This document shows, one piece after another, positions 40,609-49,095 of a DNA stretch of 59,501 bases. The notes beneath the pieces are model-generated. The model worked only from the letters and a program-made list of their open reading frames with translations, was not told where the DNA came from and did no database searches. The position numbers were made by a program, and so were the translations under genes. The DNA lies in assembly GCF_014191725.1 (NCBI RefSeq), contig NZ_JACHWZ010000027.1, positions 1-59,501 on the forward strand. The letters are read 5' to 3'. Every line of letters begins with the position of its first letter. The stretch's first letter is position 1. This DNA comes from Microbulbifer rhizosphaerae. Lineage in GTDB: Bacteria > Pseudomonadota > Gammaproteobacteria > Pseudomonadales > Cellvibrionaceae.

Positions 40609-42138
40609 TCAGTGGTGACGATGTGCATCTTCCGGCGCCTCCTGTGCATCCTCTGCATGGTGGGGCGGGAGCTTTCCCGCCTCTTTCCGCGCGCCGGGCA
40701 TGGCGCTGTCCATCCCGCGCATTCCGCCGGCCGCCGGGTGCAGGTATTCGTGGGGATCCACGGCTCCGAGGGCGATGCTGTCGCTACTGGGCAGGCGCCG
40801 GCCCACGGCTTCCGCCAGCGCAGCGCGAGCCACCCAGTAATCACCCAGCGCCTGCAGGTATCCCTGGAAGGCGTCGTATTCCCGCTGCTTGCTGAGCAGC
40901 AGTTCAAAGGTGCCGATCAGCATAAAGTTCTCCTCCAACTGCGCCTGGGCCACAGCCTCCATACGCGCAGGAACCAGACGGGTCCTGTACACCTCCACCC
41001 GCGCGCGGGCATTCTGTGTGCCGACGTAGGCTAGGCGCACGCCGTTATCGGTGTTCAGCATCAGCCGCGCGACTTCGCTGATGGCCTTCTGCAGTTCGGC
41101 ATCCACCTCCAGCAGTCGGTCGCCGCGCTGGTTAAAAATGGGGATCTCCCACTCGAGGGTGGGACCCAGCAGACGCGCGCCGTCGGTCTCGCGTTCGTAC
41201 TCTACGCCGATATCCAGTTCGCCCAGCCAGCGTCGCCAGTTGTTATAGCAGAGCTTGTCCGCCAGCCGATCGGTCCGCGCGATGGCGGCGGCCAAGTCCA
41301 GGCGGTTTTCCCGCGCCAACAGCAACAGCTGCCGCAGTTCGTCCTCCCGCGCCACCGGCAGTGCCAGCTGCGCCGGCGCATCCCAGTCGCCAGCAACGGA
41401 AAGTCCGAGAATTGCCGCCAGTTTGGTGCGCGCGGCGAAGGCGGCGTTCTCCGCCTCTAGTGAGTTTATCTGCGCCTCCGCGGCCGCTGCATTTTCCAGC
41501 GCCAGCTGGCGCTGGGTCAGGTTGCCGGCTTGGAAATAGCGCTCCGCCAGCTGCCGAGAAAGGTCAGCGGCCCTGGCTACTTGTCCGCGCATGGCGGCCA
41601 CTTGTTTCGCGGTGACAAAATGGTAGAAGGCTTCCTCCGCCTTCGCCGCCAGTTGCAGAAGCTCGGCGCCGATTTCCCGCTGCACTATGGCGAATTCCGC
41701 CTCTGCCAGGCGTCTGCGGGCGGGGAGGGTAATCAGATCGGAAAGGGAGACGACCAGGCTGTAGGTGTTTTGGCTCACGTCGCCGGCGCGATTGGAATCC
41801 AGCACCGCGGCGGAAAAGACCGGATTGCGGATGCGCCCGGCGCGATACACGTCGGCTGCGGCGATGCCCAGTTTGGCGTAGTGGGCGCGAATTTCCGGGT
41901 TATTGATCAGCGCGATTTGCATGGCGCGGTCTGCGGTGAGCGGCGCGGCGCTGAGTTCGGATACCAGCGTGGGGACCAGCTCTGGATCCACAGCCTCTGC
42001 CGGCCGGCCCCGCGCCCGCACCTGATCGATCACCTGGCTCCGTCCCAGGTCTGCGGGCAGCGGCGTGCAGGCCGCCACCCCGAGCGCTACGGCCAGGAAC
42101 AGGTGCGGCGCGCGAGTTCCCTTTCGCCGATGGGCCAC
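40609..42138 (-). CDS. TolC-family outer-membrane efflux channel
   Basis: A 509-residue lipoprotein-type TolC protein: signal with V-A-A-C at about residue 24, then two copies of the TolC helical repeat (A-L-I-N-N-P-E-I-R-A-H-Y, A-R-E-N-R-L-D-L-A-A-A-I-A-R-T). The C-terminal 40 residues are an odd acidic tail rich in histidine and methionine (G-G-M-R-G-M-D-S-A-M, H-H-A-E-D-A, D-A-H-R-H-H), a likely metal-binding extension. The start is GTG at 42138 after AGGGAA. No RND pump or adaptor is beside it, so it may use a pump encoded elsewhere. Confidence 0.9.
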   Translation of the reverse strand: MAHRRKGTRAPHLFLAVALGVAACTPLPADLGRSQVIDQVRARGRPAEAVDPELVPTLVSELSAAPLTADRAMQIALINNPEIRAHYAKLGIAAADVYRAGRIRNPVFSAAVLDSNRAGDVSQNTYSLVVSLSDLITLPARRRLAEAEFAIVQREIGAELLQLAAKAEEAFYHFVTAKQVAAMRGQVARAADLSRQLAERYFQAGNLTQRQLALENAAAAEAQINSLEAENAAFAARTKLAAILGLSVAGDWDAPAQLALPVAREDELRQLLLLARENRLDLAAAIARTDRLADKLCYNNWRRWLGELDIGVEYERETDGARLLGPTLEWEIPIFNQRGDRLLEVDAELQKAISEVARLMLNTDNGVRLAYVGTQNARARVEVYRTRLVPARMEAVAQAQLEENFMLIGTFELLLSKQREYDAFQGYLQALGDYWVARAALAEAVGRRLPSSDSIALGAVDPHEYLHPAAGGMRGMDSAMPGARKEAGKLPPHHAEDAQEAPEDAHRHH

Positions 42139-42187
42139 TGTTTCTTCCCTGAATTCATTTCCCGGCAGTTAGTGTAGTAGACGCCGC

Positions 42188-44029
42188 TCAGCTGCCGAAG
42201 TCGTCAAACGCGATCATGCCCCGACCCACACCCAGAGCCGTCAGCATCGAGATCGTCGCCTTCAGCATGGCCGGAGGTCCGCACAGGTAGAACTCGCAGT
42301 TGCCGAGCTCGCAGTGGCCGCACAAGTAATTCTTCAGCGCTATATCGCTGATAAATCCGCGCGGGTCCTGCCAATTGTCTTCGGGCAGCGGTTCGGACAG
42401 GCCCAGGTGCCAGGTGAAATTATTGTGCTCGGTTTGGAGGCGATCGAACAGTTCCCGGTAAAAGACCTCGCGCAGACTTCTGGCGCCGTACCAGAAGCTG
42501 ATTTTGCGGTCGGTATTACAGGCCTGCAATTGATCGACAATCATCGAGCGCAGCGGCGCCATGCCGGCGCCGCCGCCGATAAACACCATTTCCCGCCGGG
42601 ACTCCTTGACGCGGAAGTTGCCGAAAGGCCCGGACACTTTGACCCGGTCCCCGGCTTTGAGGTTGAACATATAACTGGAGCCCCGCCCCGCCGGCAGGGA
42701 ATGTTCCGGTGGTGGCTGGATACGCACGTTGAGCACCAGCGGCGAACCCTGCTCATGCGGGCCGTTGGCCATTGAATAGGAACGGCTGCAGGACTCGCGG
42801 TGATCCGCGTTGGCGGCGGTCTGCCATTTCTCCCAGTCGGCGTGGTAGGCCGGGTCGATCGGGATTTCCGCCAGGTGCAGCCGGTGCACCGGCACTTCCA
42901 CCTGCACAAAGCTGCCGGCAGCAAATTCGAAGGTCCCGCCGTTCACCGGGCGCAGGTGTATTTCCTTGATAAACGGGGTCAGGAAATAACTCCCGGTGAC
43001 TTCGGCTTCAAATCGCCCGGCGTGCAGCGCAGTGTCGTCCAGCACCAGGGTGGTGGTTTCGTCGACGCGCTGCTGGCAGGCCAGGCGGTAGCCCTCGGCG
43101 AGCCGACCGGCCGGGATAAGGGCCTTTTCGCTGGTGCTGGCTGGCGCCCCGGGATCAAGGCGCACCTCACACAGGCCGCAACTGCCGCCGCCGCCACAGT
43201 TGGACGGCAGATTGATTCCCTCGCTGGCCAGACCGTCGTACAGATTGACGCCGGCTTTGAGCCTGAATTCGTCAATCAATGTCGCGGCGCTGTTGTACAG
43301 GCGCACCGGCACCCGGCTTCCGCGCAGCTTGGCCAGCAGGTTGAAGTCCCGCCGGGAAAAGCTGCCGAACAGCAGGATACAGCCGGAGATCGCCAGCCAG
43401 AGCGTGCCGAAAGCCACTGAGATGATGATTGGGTTGTTGAAATTCTCCCGCGCCCCGTAATCCATGATGTGCAGCATCCAGAAGAAGTCGAACAGCCGCC
43501 AGGTATCGTTGCGGCGCTCCAGAACGCGGCCGTCGCTGGCGGAGATGTACAGGGTGGTATCGGCGTCGTCGGCGATGGAAATTTTCCAAACCTCACCCCT
43601 GTGCCTGCGCACTTCCATGGCAGGCGCGCGGATTTTCTCGATGCCGGAAATCTTCCGGTCGTCACCGGTGTAATCCGCTTCGGCGATCTGTCGCGCCAGT
43701 GCCCGGTCGATAACGAAAGGTTGTCCGCTCGCGGCGTCCCTCAGCTCGATGTCATCACCTGTTGCCACTCGGTAGAGATTGCGGCCGAAGCGATGGATCA
43801 GTGTGATTTCCCCAATCGTGCCGGAATCGTAGAGCTCGGCGATCTGCCCGTGGCTCAGTAGGTTTTCACCCGGCGACAGATACTGCTTTTGTTGGCTGGC
43901 GGCGAGGTTTCTGCCGCTGACCTCGCGCGGGTCCAGCAGGTTGAACACCAGTCCACTGGCGAGCCACAGTGCAAGCTGGATACCGATGATCAGGCTGAGC
44001 CATTTGTGTGCGGTCTTGATAAAGAGCAT
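42188..44029 (-). CDS. PepSY protein fused to NqrF-like ferredoxin/NAD(P)H reductase
   Basis: A 613-residue fusion. Residues 1-30 and about 200-225 are transmembrane helices enclosing a periplasmic PepSY region. From 240 on follows a plant-type [2Fe-2S] domain with ligands Cys278, Cys284, Cys287 and Cys318, then an FAD domain with R-S-Y-S at 416-419 and a pyridine-nucleotide domain with G-G-G-A-G-M-A-P-L-R-S at 485-495; the end, L-C-G-P-P-A-M and A-F-D-D-F-G-S, is that of NqrF. Electrons would pass from NADH through FAD and the cluster across the membrane. The acceptor may be quinone or a metal; it is next to copper genes. ATG 44029 follows GAGAGGT. Confidence 0.88.
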   Translation of the reverse strand: MLFIKTAHKWLSLIIGIQLALWLASGLVFNLLDPREVSGRNLAASQQKQYLSPGENLLSHGQIAELYDSGTIGEITLIHRFGRNLYRVATGDDIELRDAASGQPFVIDRALARQIAEADYTGDDRKISGIEKIRAPAMEVRRHRGEVWKISIADDADTTLYISASDGRVLERRNDTWRLFDFFWMLHIMDYGARENFNNPIIISVAFGTLWLAISGCILLFGSFSRRDFNLLAKLRGSRVPVRLYNSAATLIDEFRLKAGVNLYDGLASEGINLPSNCGGGGSCGLCEVRLDPGAPASTSEKALIPAGRLAEGYRLACQQRVDETTTLVLDDTALHAGRFEAEVTGSYFLTPFIKEIHLRPVNGGTFEFAAGSFVQVEVPVHRLHLAEIPIDPAYHADWEKWQTAANADHRESCSRSYSMANGPHEQGSPLVLNVRIQPPPEHSLPAGRGSSYMFNLKAGDRVKVSGPFGNFRVKESRREMVFIGGGAGMAPLRSMIVDQLQACNTDRKISFWYGARSLREVFYRELFDRLQTEHNNFTWHLGLSEPLPEDNWQDPRGFISDIALKNYLCGHCELGNCEFYLCGPPAMLKATISMLTALGVGRGMIAFDDFGS

Positions 44030-44043
44030 TAGCCCGTTACCTC

Positions 44044-44748
44044 TCAAATTTTCTGCCCGGCGCGCCTGCCGAAGCTGTAAAACAGCAACAGAAATCCGGC
44101 CAGAACACTGGTCAGGCTGAACAGGGTGACGCTGCGCAGCAGCCAGTTGTTCACATCCTCGCGCGCTTCGTAATCCATGATGTGCAGCATCCAGAAGAAA
44201 TCGAACGCCCGCCAATAATCGTGCCGGCGCGTCACCAGTTGTGCGGTTTGAGGATCGATATAAAAGCTGGTGCCAAAGCGGTCGTCAAAGTCGATGCGCC
44301 ACAGAGGCAGTGGGCGGGACTGAATTTCTGAAGGTGGGTTTTCCTCTATCAGCTGTGCGGACGCGGCGGGTTGGTTTCCGGAAAAGTAGTACTCGGCCAG
44401 GGAGATGGCCGTGGCCCTGTCGACCGGCGGTATTTCCGTGCCGCTGATGGCGTCGACAAGGTGTGCACCATTGGCCTCGTGAACCACATAATGGGGTCGT
44501 TGCTGGATGGATTTCAGGGCGATGGATTCCACCGTGCCGAAGCGCTGCAACAGCTTTTCGGTCGGGTACAGTTGTGCGGGCAGGATGGAGATCGGCTCAT
44601 TCTGGTTTTTGACCAAGTGGTCCCCATGAATAAAGTCGAGATTGACCACCACCATATAAAAGCCGCTCATTACCCATAGCAGTGCTTGTATGCCGATAAA
44701 CAGGAATATCCACTTGTGGATTTTTCGAGCGAGGGATGCCACTTTCAT
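44044..44748 (-). CDS. PepSY domain membrane protein
   Basis: A 234-residue protein with transmembrane helices at about 12-34 and 200-225. It is a paralogue of the first 225 residues of its neighbour: both hold F-D-F-F-W-M-L-H-I-M-D-Y-x-A-R-E. It ends where the reductase begins in the fusion. A heterodimer with the fusion protein is plausible, with two PepSY domains facing the periplasm. The stop and the next start are 14 bases apart. Confidence 0.88.
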   Translation of the reverse strand: MKVASLARKIHKWIFLFIGIQALLWVMSGFYMVVVNLDFIHGDHLVKNQNEPISILPAQLYPTEKLLQRFGTVESIALKSIQQRPHYVVHEANGAHLVDAISGTEIPPVDRATAISLAEYYFSGNQPAASAQLIEENPPSEIQSRPLPLWRIDFDDRFGTSFYIDPQTAQLVTRRHDYWRAFDFFWMLHIMDYEAREDVNNWLLRSVTLFSLTSVLAGFLLLFYSFGRRAGQKI

Positions 44749-44835
44749 TTATTTTCCCTCGATTGCCATTCTATCGGCTTGGTTCAAGGAGCTGGTTCCC
44801 TGTGCGGAGATGAACAGCTCTGGAGAAACCTTCAT
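44749..44835 (-). CDS. 28-residue small protein at the head of the PepSY operon
   Basis: ATG 44835 is preceded by AGGAAATCCTC, and the frame (M-K-V-S-P-E-L-F-I-S-A-Q-G-T...E-G-K) ends with TAA immediately before the ATG of the PepSY gene. The perfect abutment and good ribosome binding site support translation. The sequence is hydrophilic, has no signal, and is not recognised. It may be a leader that couples translation, or a fragment of a lost gene. Confidence 0.5.
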   Translation of the reverse strand: MKVSPELFISAQGTSSLNQADRMAIEGK

Positions 44836-44967
44836 GAGGATTTCCTTTTATATTTACATGCGTTATTTGAGCGGTTTAGAACCCCAGCCGCATTCAGCCA
44901 CAAAAAAAAGCTTTTCTGGTCTTGCTAAGGAAGCAGGGCGATTGATTGCGGGCGCACTGATCCCGTG

Positions 44968-45316
44968 TCAGCGGGAAATGGGTGGGCGCAGGGTCGTTTT
45001 GGGCAGGGGGGAGGAATTGATTTCGGAGTGATTGCTGGTTTGCGCATTCTGTGCCGGAAAAGAGACTTTGTCGTCGCTGGCGGGTATGGCACCGGTGCAG
45101 TGACCGAGGCAGCAATTGCAGTCCTGTTCGCAGTTGCCCTTTATTGCAGTGGTGTGTGTCTGCCTGGGCGGAGCAGTGGTCTGGATGGCCGCTGTCCGTT
45201 TCGCCTTGGGTGGGCAGGTCAAGGAATATTTCCGAAGCACAGGGAGCAGCCGCTGCCTGCCCGGTGGCGGCCAACAACGAGAGCCATAGTAGTGTCCGGG
45301 CGAGTCCTCGGCACAT
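44968..45316 (-). pseudogene. CopL-like gene with frameshift
   Basis: The N-terminal frame gives a signal peptide (ending Q-A-A-A-A), P-C-A-S-E-I and H-C-S-A-Q-A-D-T-H-H-C-N-K. The rest of the family pattern, N-C-E-Q-D-C-N-C-C-L-G-H-C-T-G and the end E-I-N-S-S-P-L-P-K-T-T-L-R-P-P-I, is in the +1 frame; the join is near 45135-45150 at AATAAAGGGCAAC. The paralogue at 38830-39210 has the same order in one frame. It is either a pseudogene or a sequencing error. It would be the first gene of the copper block, the position of copL in Xanthomonas. Confidence 0.7.
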
Positions 45317-45556
45317 GGAATTATTCTGATAATTGGGACGAATGGCCCAGTGTATAAGCCGGTGTTCGCCTTCGCAATACAGTTCCTATGACTTGCCCTA
45401 TAAATGTCCAGTATTACAAAAGTGGCTGGCTATACTTCTTGGGGCGGGTTGTTCTGCAGGGAGCCGCATGGGTGAAATCACCGCAGTGGCGGCGATAGAG
45501 GGAAAGGCCACTCGCTAAGGCACCGATCGACTTTACTCCCGACACTGGAGACGAAT
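45317..45556. promoter_or_regulatory. Divergent region between copper block and bufferin operon
   Basis: 240 bases without a gene. It must carry promoters for both operons. AT-rich stretches (CCTATAAATGTCCAGTATTA near 45400) could be promoter elements, but I could not match a known copper-sensor box with confidence. Confidence 0.35.
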
Positions 45557-45862
45557 ATGAATCGCAAAGTGACCCCGGCCGCACTGGCGCTTGCCTTCAG
45601 TACCGCGGTAACCCTGGCGGCTTCCCCGGCGCTGGCGGCCGGTGACAAGGACAAAGGCGACAAGGAGAAGTGCTACGGCGTGGCCCTGGCCGGCAAGAAT
45701 GATTGCAAGGCCGGTCCCGGTACCACCTGCTCGGGCAGCTCCAATAGGGACTACCAGGGCAATGCCTGGAAGTATGTGCCCAAGGGTACCTGCAAGGAAA
45801 TCCCGTCGCCCACCTCCCCCACCGGTAAGGGCCAGTTGCAGCCGTTCCAGGAGAAGGGTTGA
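45557..45862 (+). CDS. bufA1: Bufferin precursor, DUF2282 (BufA1-type)
   Basis: A 101-residue precursor with a Sec signal peptide ending A-L-A-A-G. Four cysteines, Cys39, Cys50, Cys58 and Cys79, lie in E-K-C-Y-G-V-A-L-A-G-K-N-D-C, G-T-T-C-S-G and K-G-T-C-K-E-I, the pattern of DUF2282 bufferins. In the family the two middle cysteines are turned into thiooxazole rings by the MNIO enzyme BufB with BufC, and the exported peptide then binds copper in the periplasm. The next two genes encode that pair. Confidence 0.9.
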   Translation: MNRKVTPAALALAFSTAVTLAASPALAAGDKDKGDKEKCYGVALAGKNDCKAGPGTTCSGSSNRDYQGNAWKYVPKGTCKEIPSPTSPTGKGQLQPFQEKG

Positions 45863-45868
45863 CCACTG

Positions 45869-46729
45869 ATGGTTGCGAGCGGAGAGACCGGCCTGCCAGT
45901 GGCGGCCGGTGTCGGTCTCAAGCCGGAGCACTTCGAGCAGGTGATCGGGAAAGCGCCGGCGCTGGGGTTCGTTGAAATCCACGCGGAAAACTACCTGGTG
46001 GCGGGCGGCCCCATGCACCACTACCTGGAGCGGGTGTGCGCGCGCTACCCGCTGTCGGTGCACGGCGTGGGCCTGTCCATTGGCGGCGAGGAGCCCCTGG
46101 ACCGCGGGCACCTGCAGGCCCTGCGCGGGTTGCTCGACCGCTACCAGCCCGCGGTTTTTTCCGAGCACCTGGCCTGGTCCTCCCACGGCGGAATCTTTTT
46201 CAACGACCTGCTGCCGCTGCCTTACACCCGGCGCACCCTGGAGCGCCTGTGCGAGCATATCGAACAGGTGCAGGATGCGCTCGGCCGGCGGATTTTGCTG
46301 GAGAACCCCTCCACTTATGTGGAGTTCTCCGGGTCCAGCTACAGCGAGGCGGAGTTTATCGGCGAACTGGTAAAGCGCAGCGGCTGCGGCCTGCTGCTGG
46401 ACGTGAACAATGCCTATATCTCCTGCATCAATCACGGCCGCGACCTGGATGAATTTATCGCCGCGCTGCCACTGCATGCGGTGGGCGAGATTCACCTGGC
46501 GGGATTTCACCGTGACCGCGACAGCCTGGGTGCGCCGCTGCTGATCGACAGCCACGGCAGCGCCGTGGACCGGGCGGTGTGGCAAGCCTACGAATCGGTG
46601 CTGGAGCGGACCGGCCCGCTGTCCACGCTGATCGAGTGGGACAACGATATTCCGCCATTCGAGACCCTGTGCGCGGAGGCGGCGCGGGCGCAGGGTTATC
46701 TGAGCGCCTGCGCGGTGCGGGAGGCCTGA
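45869..46729 (+). CDS. bufB: BufB, MNIO-family (DUF692) peptide-modifying enzyme
   Basis: A 286-residue TIM-barrel with the DUF692 signatures G-V-G-L-K-P-E-H-F, E-I-H-A-E-N-Y, H-G-V-G-L-S-I-G-G, F-S-E-H-L-A-W, L-E-N-P-S-T-Y, D-V-N-N-A-Y-I-S, E-I-H-L-A-G-F-H and I-E-W-D-N-D-I-P-P. The His, Glu and Asp residues in these motifs bind the iron centre that oxidises cysteines of the bufferin. It starts six bases after bufA1. Confidence 0.95.
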   Translation: MVASGETGLPVAAGVGLKPEHFEQVIGKAPALGFVEIHAENYLVAGGPMHHYLERVCARYPLSVHGVGLSIGGEEPLDRGHLQALRGLLDRYQPAVFSEHLAWSSHGGIFFNDLLPLPYTRRTLERLCEHIEQVQDALGRRILLENPSTYVEFSGSSYSEAEFIGELVKRSGCGLLLDVNNAYISCINHGRDLDEFIAALPLHAVGEIHLAGFHRDRDSLGAPLLIDSHGSAVDRAVWQAYESVLERTGPLSTLIEWDNDIPPFETLCAEAARAQGYLSACAVREA

Positions 46730-46731
46730 CC

Positions 46732-47487
46732 GTGGAGGAGCGCTGGGCAGTCGCACTGCTGGACCCGGAAGCGCCGACGCCCCCGGACCTGACCAGTTGG
46801 AACGGCTCCGACCCGGGGCAGCGCTTCGCCGTCTACCGCAACAACGTCGTGGTGTCGCTGGTGGAATCCCTGGCGCAGACCTTCCCGGTCACATGTGAAC
46901 TGGTGGGCGAGGAGTTCTTCCGCGCCATGGGCCGCGAGTTCGTGCGTGCGCGGCCGCCGCGCTCGACACTGCTGGCGCGCTACGGGGAGGGATTTGCGGA
47001 ATTCGTGGACGGTTTTCCGCCCGCCGCGAGCGTCCCCTACTTGGCGGATATGGCGCGCCTGGAAATGCACTGCCTGGCCGCGCTGCACGCCGCCGATGCC
47101 GACCCGGCGGCGCCGCAGGTGCTGGAGGCGGCATTGCGGGAACCGGAGTGCCTGCCCGCGCTGCGCCTGCGGCTGCACCCCTCGCTGCGCTGTCTGCGCT
47201 CGGAATTCGCGGTTTTTTCCCTGTGGGACGCGCACCGGGGCGAACTGGAGATCTCTCAGGTGAACCCTCTTGCCGCCGAGTGCGGTTGGATACTGCGCAG
47301 CGGTCTGGAAGTGCGGCTGCTGCCCATGTGCGCGGGGGACTGCGATTTTGTCGAGGCACTTGCCCGCGGCAACAGCTTTGGCGAGGCGGCGGAAGCCGCC
47401 GCGGGAGACCGCGAATTCGATCTGGGCCGCTGCCTGGCGACGCTGTTGCGGTGGGGGATGGTGACTTCAGTGAACGGCATAAAGTGA
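46732..47487 (+). CDS. bufC: BufC, DUF2063 partner protein
   Basis: A 251-residue protein with the DUF2063 start (R-F-A-V-Y-R-N-N-V-V-V-S-L-V-E-S-L-A-Q-T-F-P-V) followed by F-F-R-A-M-G-R-E-F-V and P-Y-L-A-D-M-A-R-L-E. It presents the precursor to BufB. The start is GTG 46732, two bases after the bufB stop. Complete length. Confidence 0.92.
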   Translation: MEERWAVALLDPEAPTPPDLTSWNGSDPGQRFAVYRNNVVVSLVESLAQTFPVTCELVGEEFFRAMGREFVRARPPRSTLLARYGEGFAEFVDGFPPAASVPYLADMARLEMHCLAALHAADADPAAPQVLEAALREPECLPALRLRLHPSLRCLRSEFAVFSLWDAHRGELEISQVNPLAAECGWILRSGLEVRLLPMCAGDCDFVEALARGNSFGEAAEAAAGDREFDLGRCLATLLRWGMVTSVNGIK

Positions 47488-47493
47488 ACAGCA

Positions 47494-47952
47494 ATGAAAA
47501 AACTGATTGAGTGGTGCGAGCGGATTCCGCACAGTTTTATCGCCCTGCTGGGGCGCTTCTCCATCTCCGCGGTCTTCTGGCTGTCCGGGCAGACCAAGGT
47601 GACGGGACTCGACATCGATATCGTGCACGGCGTGTTCAAGCTGGGCTGGCCGAAACTCTCCGATTCGGCGGTGGACCTGTTCCGCAACGAATACCAACTA
47701 CCGCTGATTCCCCCGGAGACCGCCGCGGTGATGGCTGCCACCGCAGAGCATATCTTCCCCGTGATGTTGCTGCTCGGCCTGGGTACGCGCTTCGCCGCGC
47801 TGGCGCTGCTGGTAATGACCGCGGTTATCGAGATTTTCGTTTTTCCGGACGCCTATCCCACCCATGGTGTCTGGGCCACGGTACTAATCTACCTGATGGC
47901 CCGCGGGGCTGGCGTGGTCTCACTGGATCACTGGCTTTTCAGGCGTAAATGA
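47494..47952 (+). CDS. DoxX family membrane protein
   Basis: A 152-residue protein with four transmembrane helices. L-L-G-R-F-S-I-S-A-V-F-W-L-S-G and A-E-H-I-F-P-V-M-L-L-L-G-L-G-T-R-F-A-A are typical of DoxX. DoxX genes are regular members of bufferin operons, where their job may concern respiratory-chain or thiol balance under copper stress; this is not proven. It begins six bases after bufC. Confidence 0.9.
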   Translation: MKKLIEWCERIPHSFIALLGRFSISAVFWLSGQTKVTGLDIDIVHGVFKLGWPKLSDSAVDLFRNEYQLPLIPPETAAVMAATAEHIFPVMLLLGLGTRFAALALLVMTAVIEIFVFPDAYPTHGVWATVLIYLMARGAGVVSLDHWLFRRK

Positions 47953-48388
47953 ATGCGCTGTTGCAGCGGCTGGGCACGGGCCTGGCGCGCTACCTCAGTC
48001 AGCCGCGCCATATGCACAGCGTGGCCGGCGCCATGCCGCTGGACCTGCTGCGCGGCTGCCTGCAACCGGCGGACGTGGTGCTGGTTGAGGGCAATTCGCG
48101 TATCAGCACTGCGATCAAATATTTGACCCAGTCCACCTGGCCGTACTGTTTGTTGGCGGGCCGGAAGAGAGTTGTTTCGTGGAGGCGGACACCGTGGACG
48201 GTGTGCGCAGCATTGGCCTGCAGGCTTTCAACGGGCTGCACACGCGGATCTGCCGGAGGAACTCCTGCGACTGCGCCACCACAGCCTGTTCGCGCCGCGG
48301 GATTTCGATGTCTCACCCTACTTTTCCATGATCAAGCCTAGCCCTGAGCAGGGAATTCGATTTCCACCGGTTGCGTTGGGAAAAATGA
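47949..48388 (+). pseudogene. YiiX/YebB-like cysteine hydrolase pseudogene
   Basis: Pieces of one NlpC/P60-like hydrolase are spread over all three frames. First M-P-L-D-L-L-R-G-C-L-Q-P-A-D-V-V-L-V-E-G, S-T-A-I-K-Y-L-T-Q-S-T-W; then, after a deletion that removes the catalytic histidine segment, S-C-F-V-E-A-D-T-V-D-G-V-R-S-I-G-L; then L-R-H-H-S-L-F-A-P-R-D-F-D-V-S-P-Y-F-S-M-I-K-P; and finally F-D-F-H-R-L-R-W-E-K with stop at 48388. At least three frame changes make it non-functional. It overlaps the DoxX stop (ATGA), so it was once the last gene of the operon. Confidence 0.85.
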
Positions 48389-48486
48389 TTCCAAGGCCGA
48401 TTCCCCATAAAACCTGCCGCGGAAAGAAGCATTTCATCTAATCATACGCGCGACACCATCTTACGCTCGATGGCAGAGGTGGAACT

Positions 48487-49041
48487 ATGCGCGAGAAAAG
48501 AGGATACGCCCTGTTTCTGTCCGGCTTGGTCCTGTGTTTTTTCAGCCTGACACCGCTCCCTGCCGATGCCACGGCCAGTTGGTTCGACGAACAGGCGGCC
48601 GCCAGCGCGCCAGGGGCGCCGACGATCCGGGTCGACTTGGGCGAGCAGCGGGCCTATTTCTACAAGGGAAACGAGTTGGTGGGGGTATCGCGTGTCTCTT
48701 CTGGCAGACCAGGCTATCGAACACCGACTGGCCACTTCCGGGTGCTGGGAAAGAAGCTTCGTCACCGGTCCACCCTTTACGGCAGCTATGTGGACAGGAA
48801 CACCCACCAGGTGGTGCGCTCCGACGTGGACACCAGGCGACACCGCCGCCCGCCGGGCACCTACTACAGAGGCGCCAAGATGAACTACTTTATTCGCTTC
48901 AACGGCGGCATCGGCTTCCACGCTTCCGGGGATGTGCCCGGCCATCCCGCTTCCCACGGCTGCGTGCGCATGCCTCCGGGGATGGCGACCAAGTTTTTCC
49001 GATATGCGCCGGTGGGGACGCCGGTGATTGTCACGCAATGA
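48487..49041 (+). CDS. L,D-transpeptidase (YkuD) family protein
   Basis: A 184-residue exported enzyme with signal peptide ending A-D-A. The YkuD domain shows T-I-R-V-D-L-G-E-Q-R-A-Y-F-Y-K-G, S-S-G-R-P-G-Y-R-T-P-T-G, I-G-F-H-A-S-G and the catalytic S-H-G-C-V-R-M with its cysteine. It makes 3-3 peptidoglycan cross-links or attaches proteins to the wall. It stands alone; the next gene converges on it. Confidence 0.93.
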   Translation: MREKRGYALFLSGLVLCFFSLTPLPADATASWFDEQAAASAPGAPTIRVDLGEQRAYFYKGNELVGVSRVSSGRPGYRTPTGHFRVLGKKLRHRSTLYGSYVDRNTHQVVRSDVDTRRHRRPPGTYYRGAKMNYFIRFNGGIGFHASGDVPGHPASHGCVRMPPGMATKFFRYAPVGTPVIVTQ

Positions 49042-49095
49042 AAGAGGCCCGAAGGTGGGCACGTCGCTGTCGCCAGTTCAGCGGCTGGTTAACTG

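Noticed and set aside
45130..45155. Programmed frameshift in the CopL-like gene
   Set aside because: AAAGGGC has the look of a -1 slippery heptamer, but the needed change is +1 from the N-terminal frame, and no stimulatory structure was evident.
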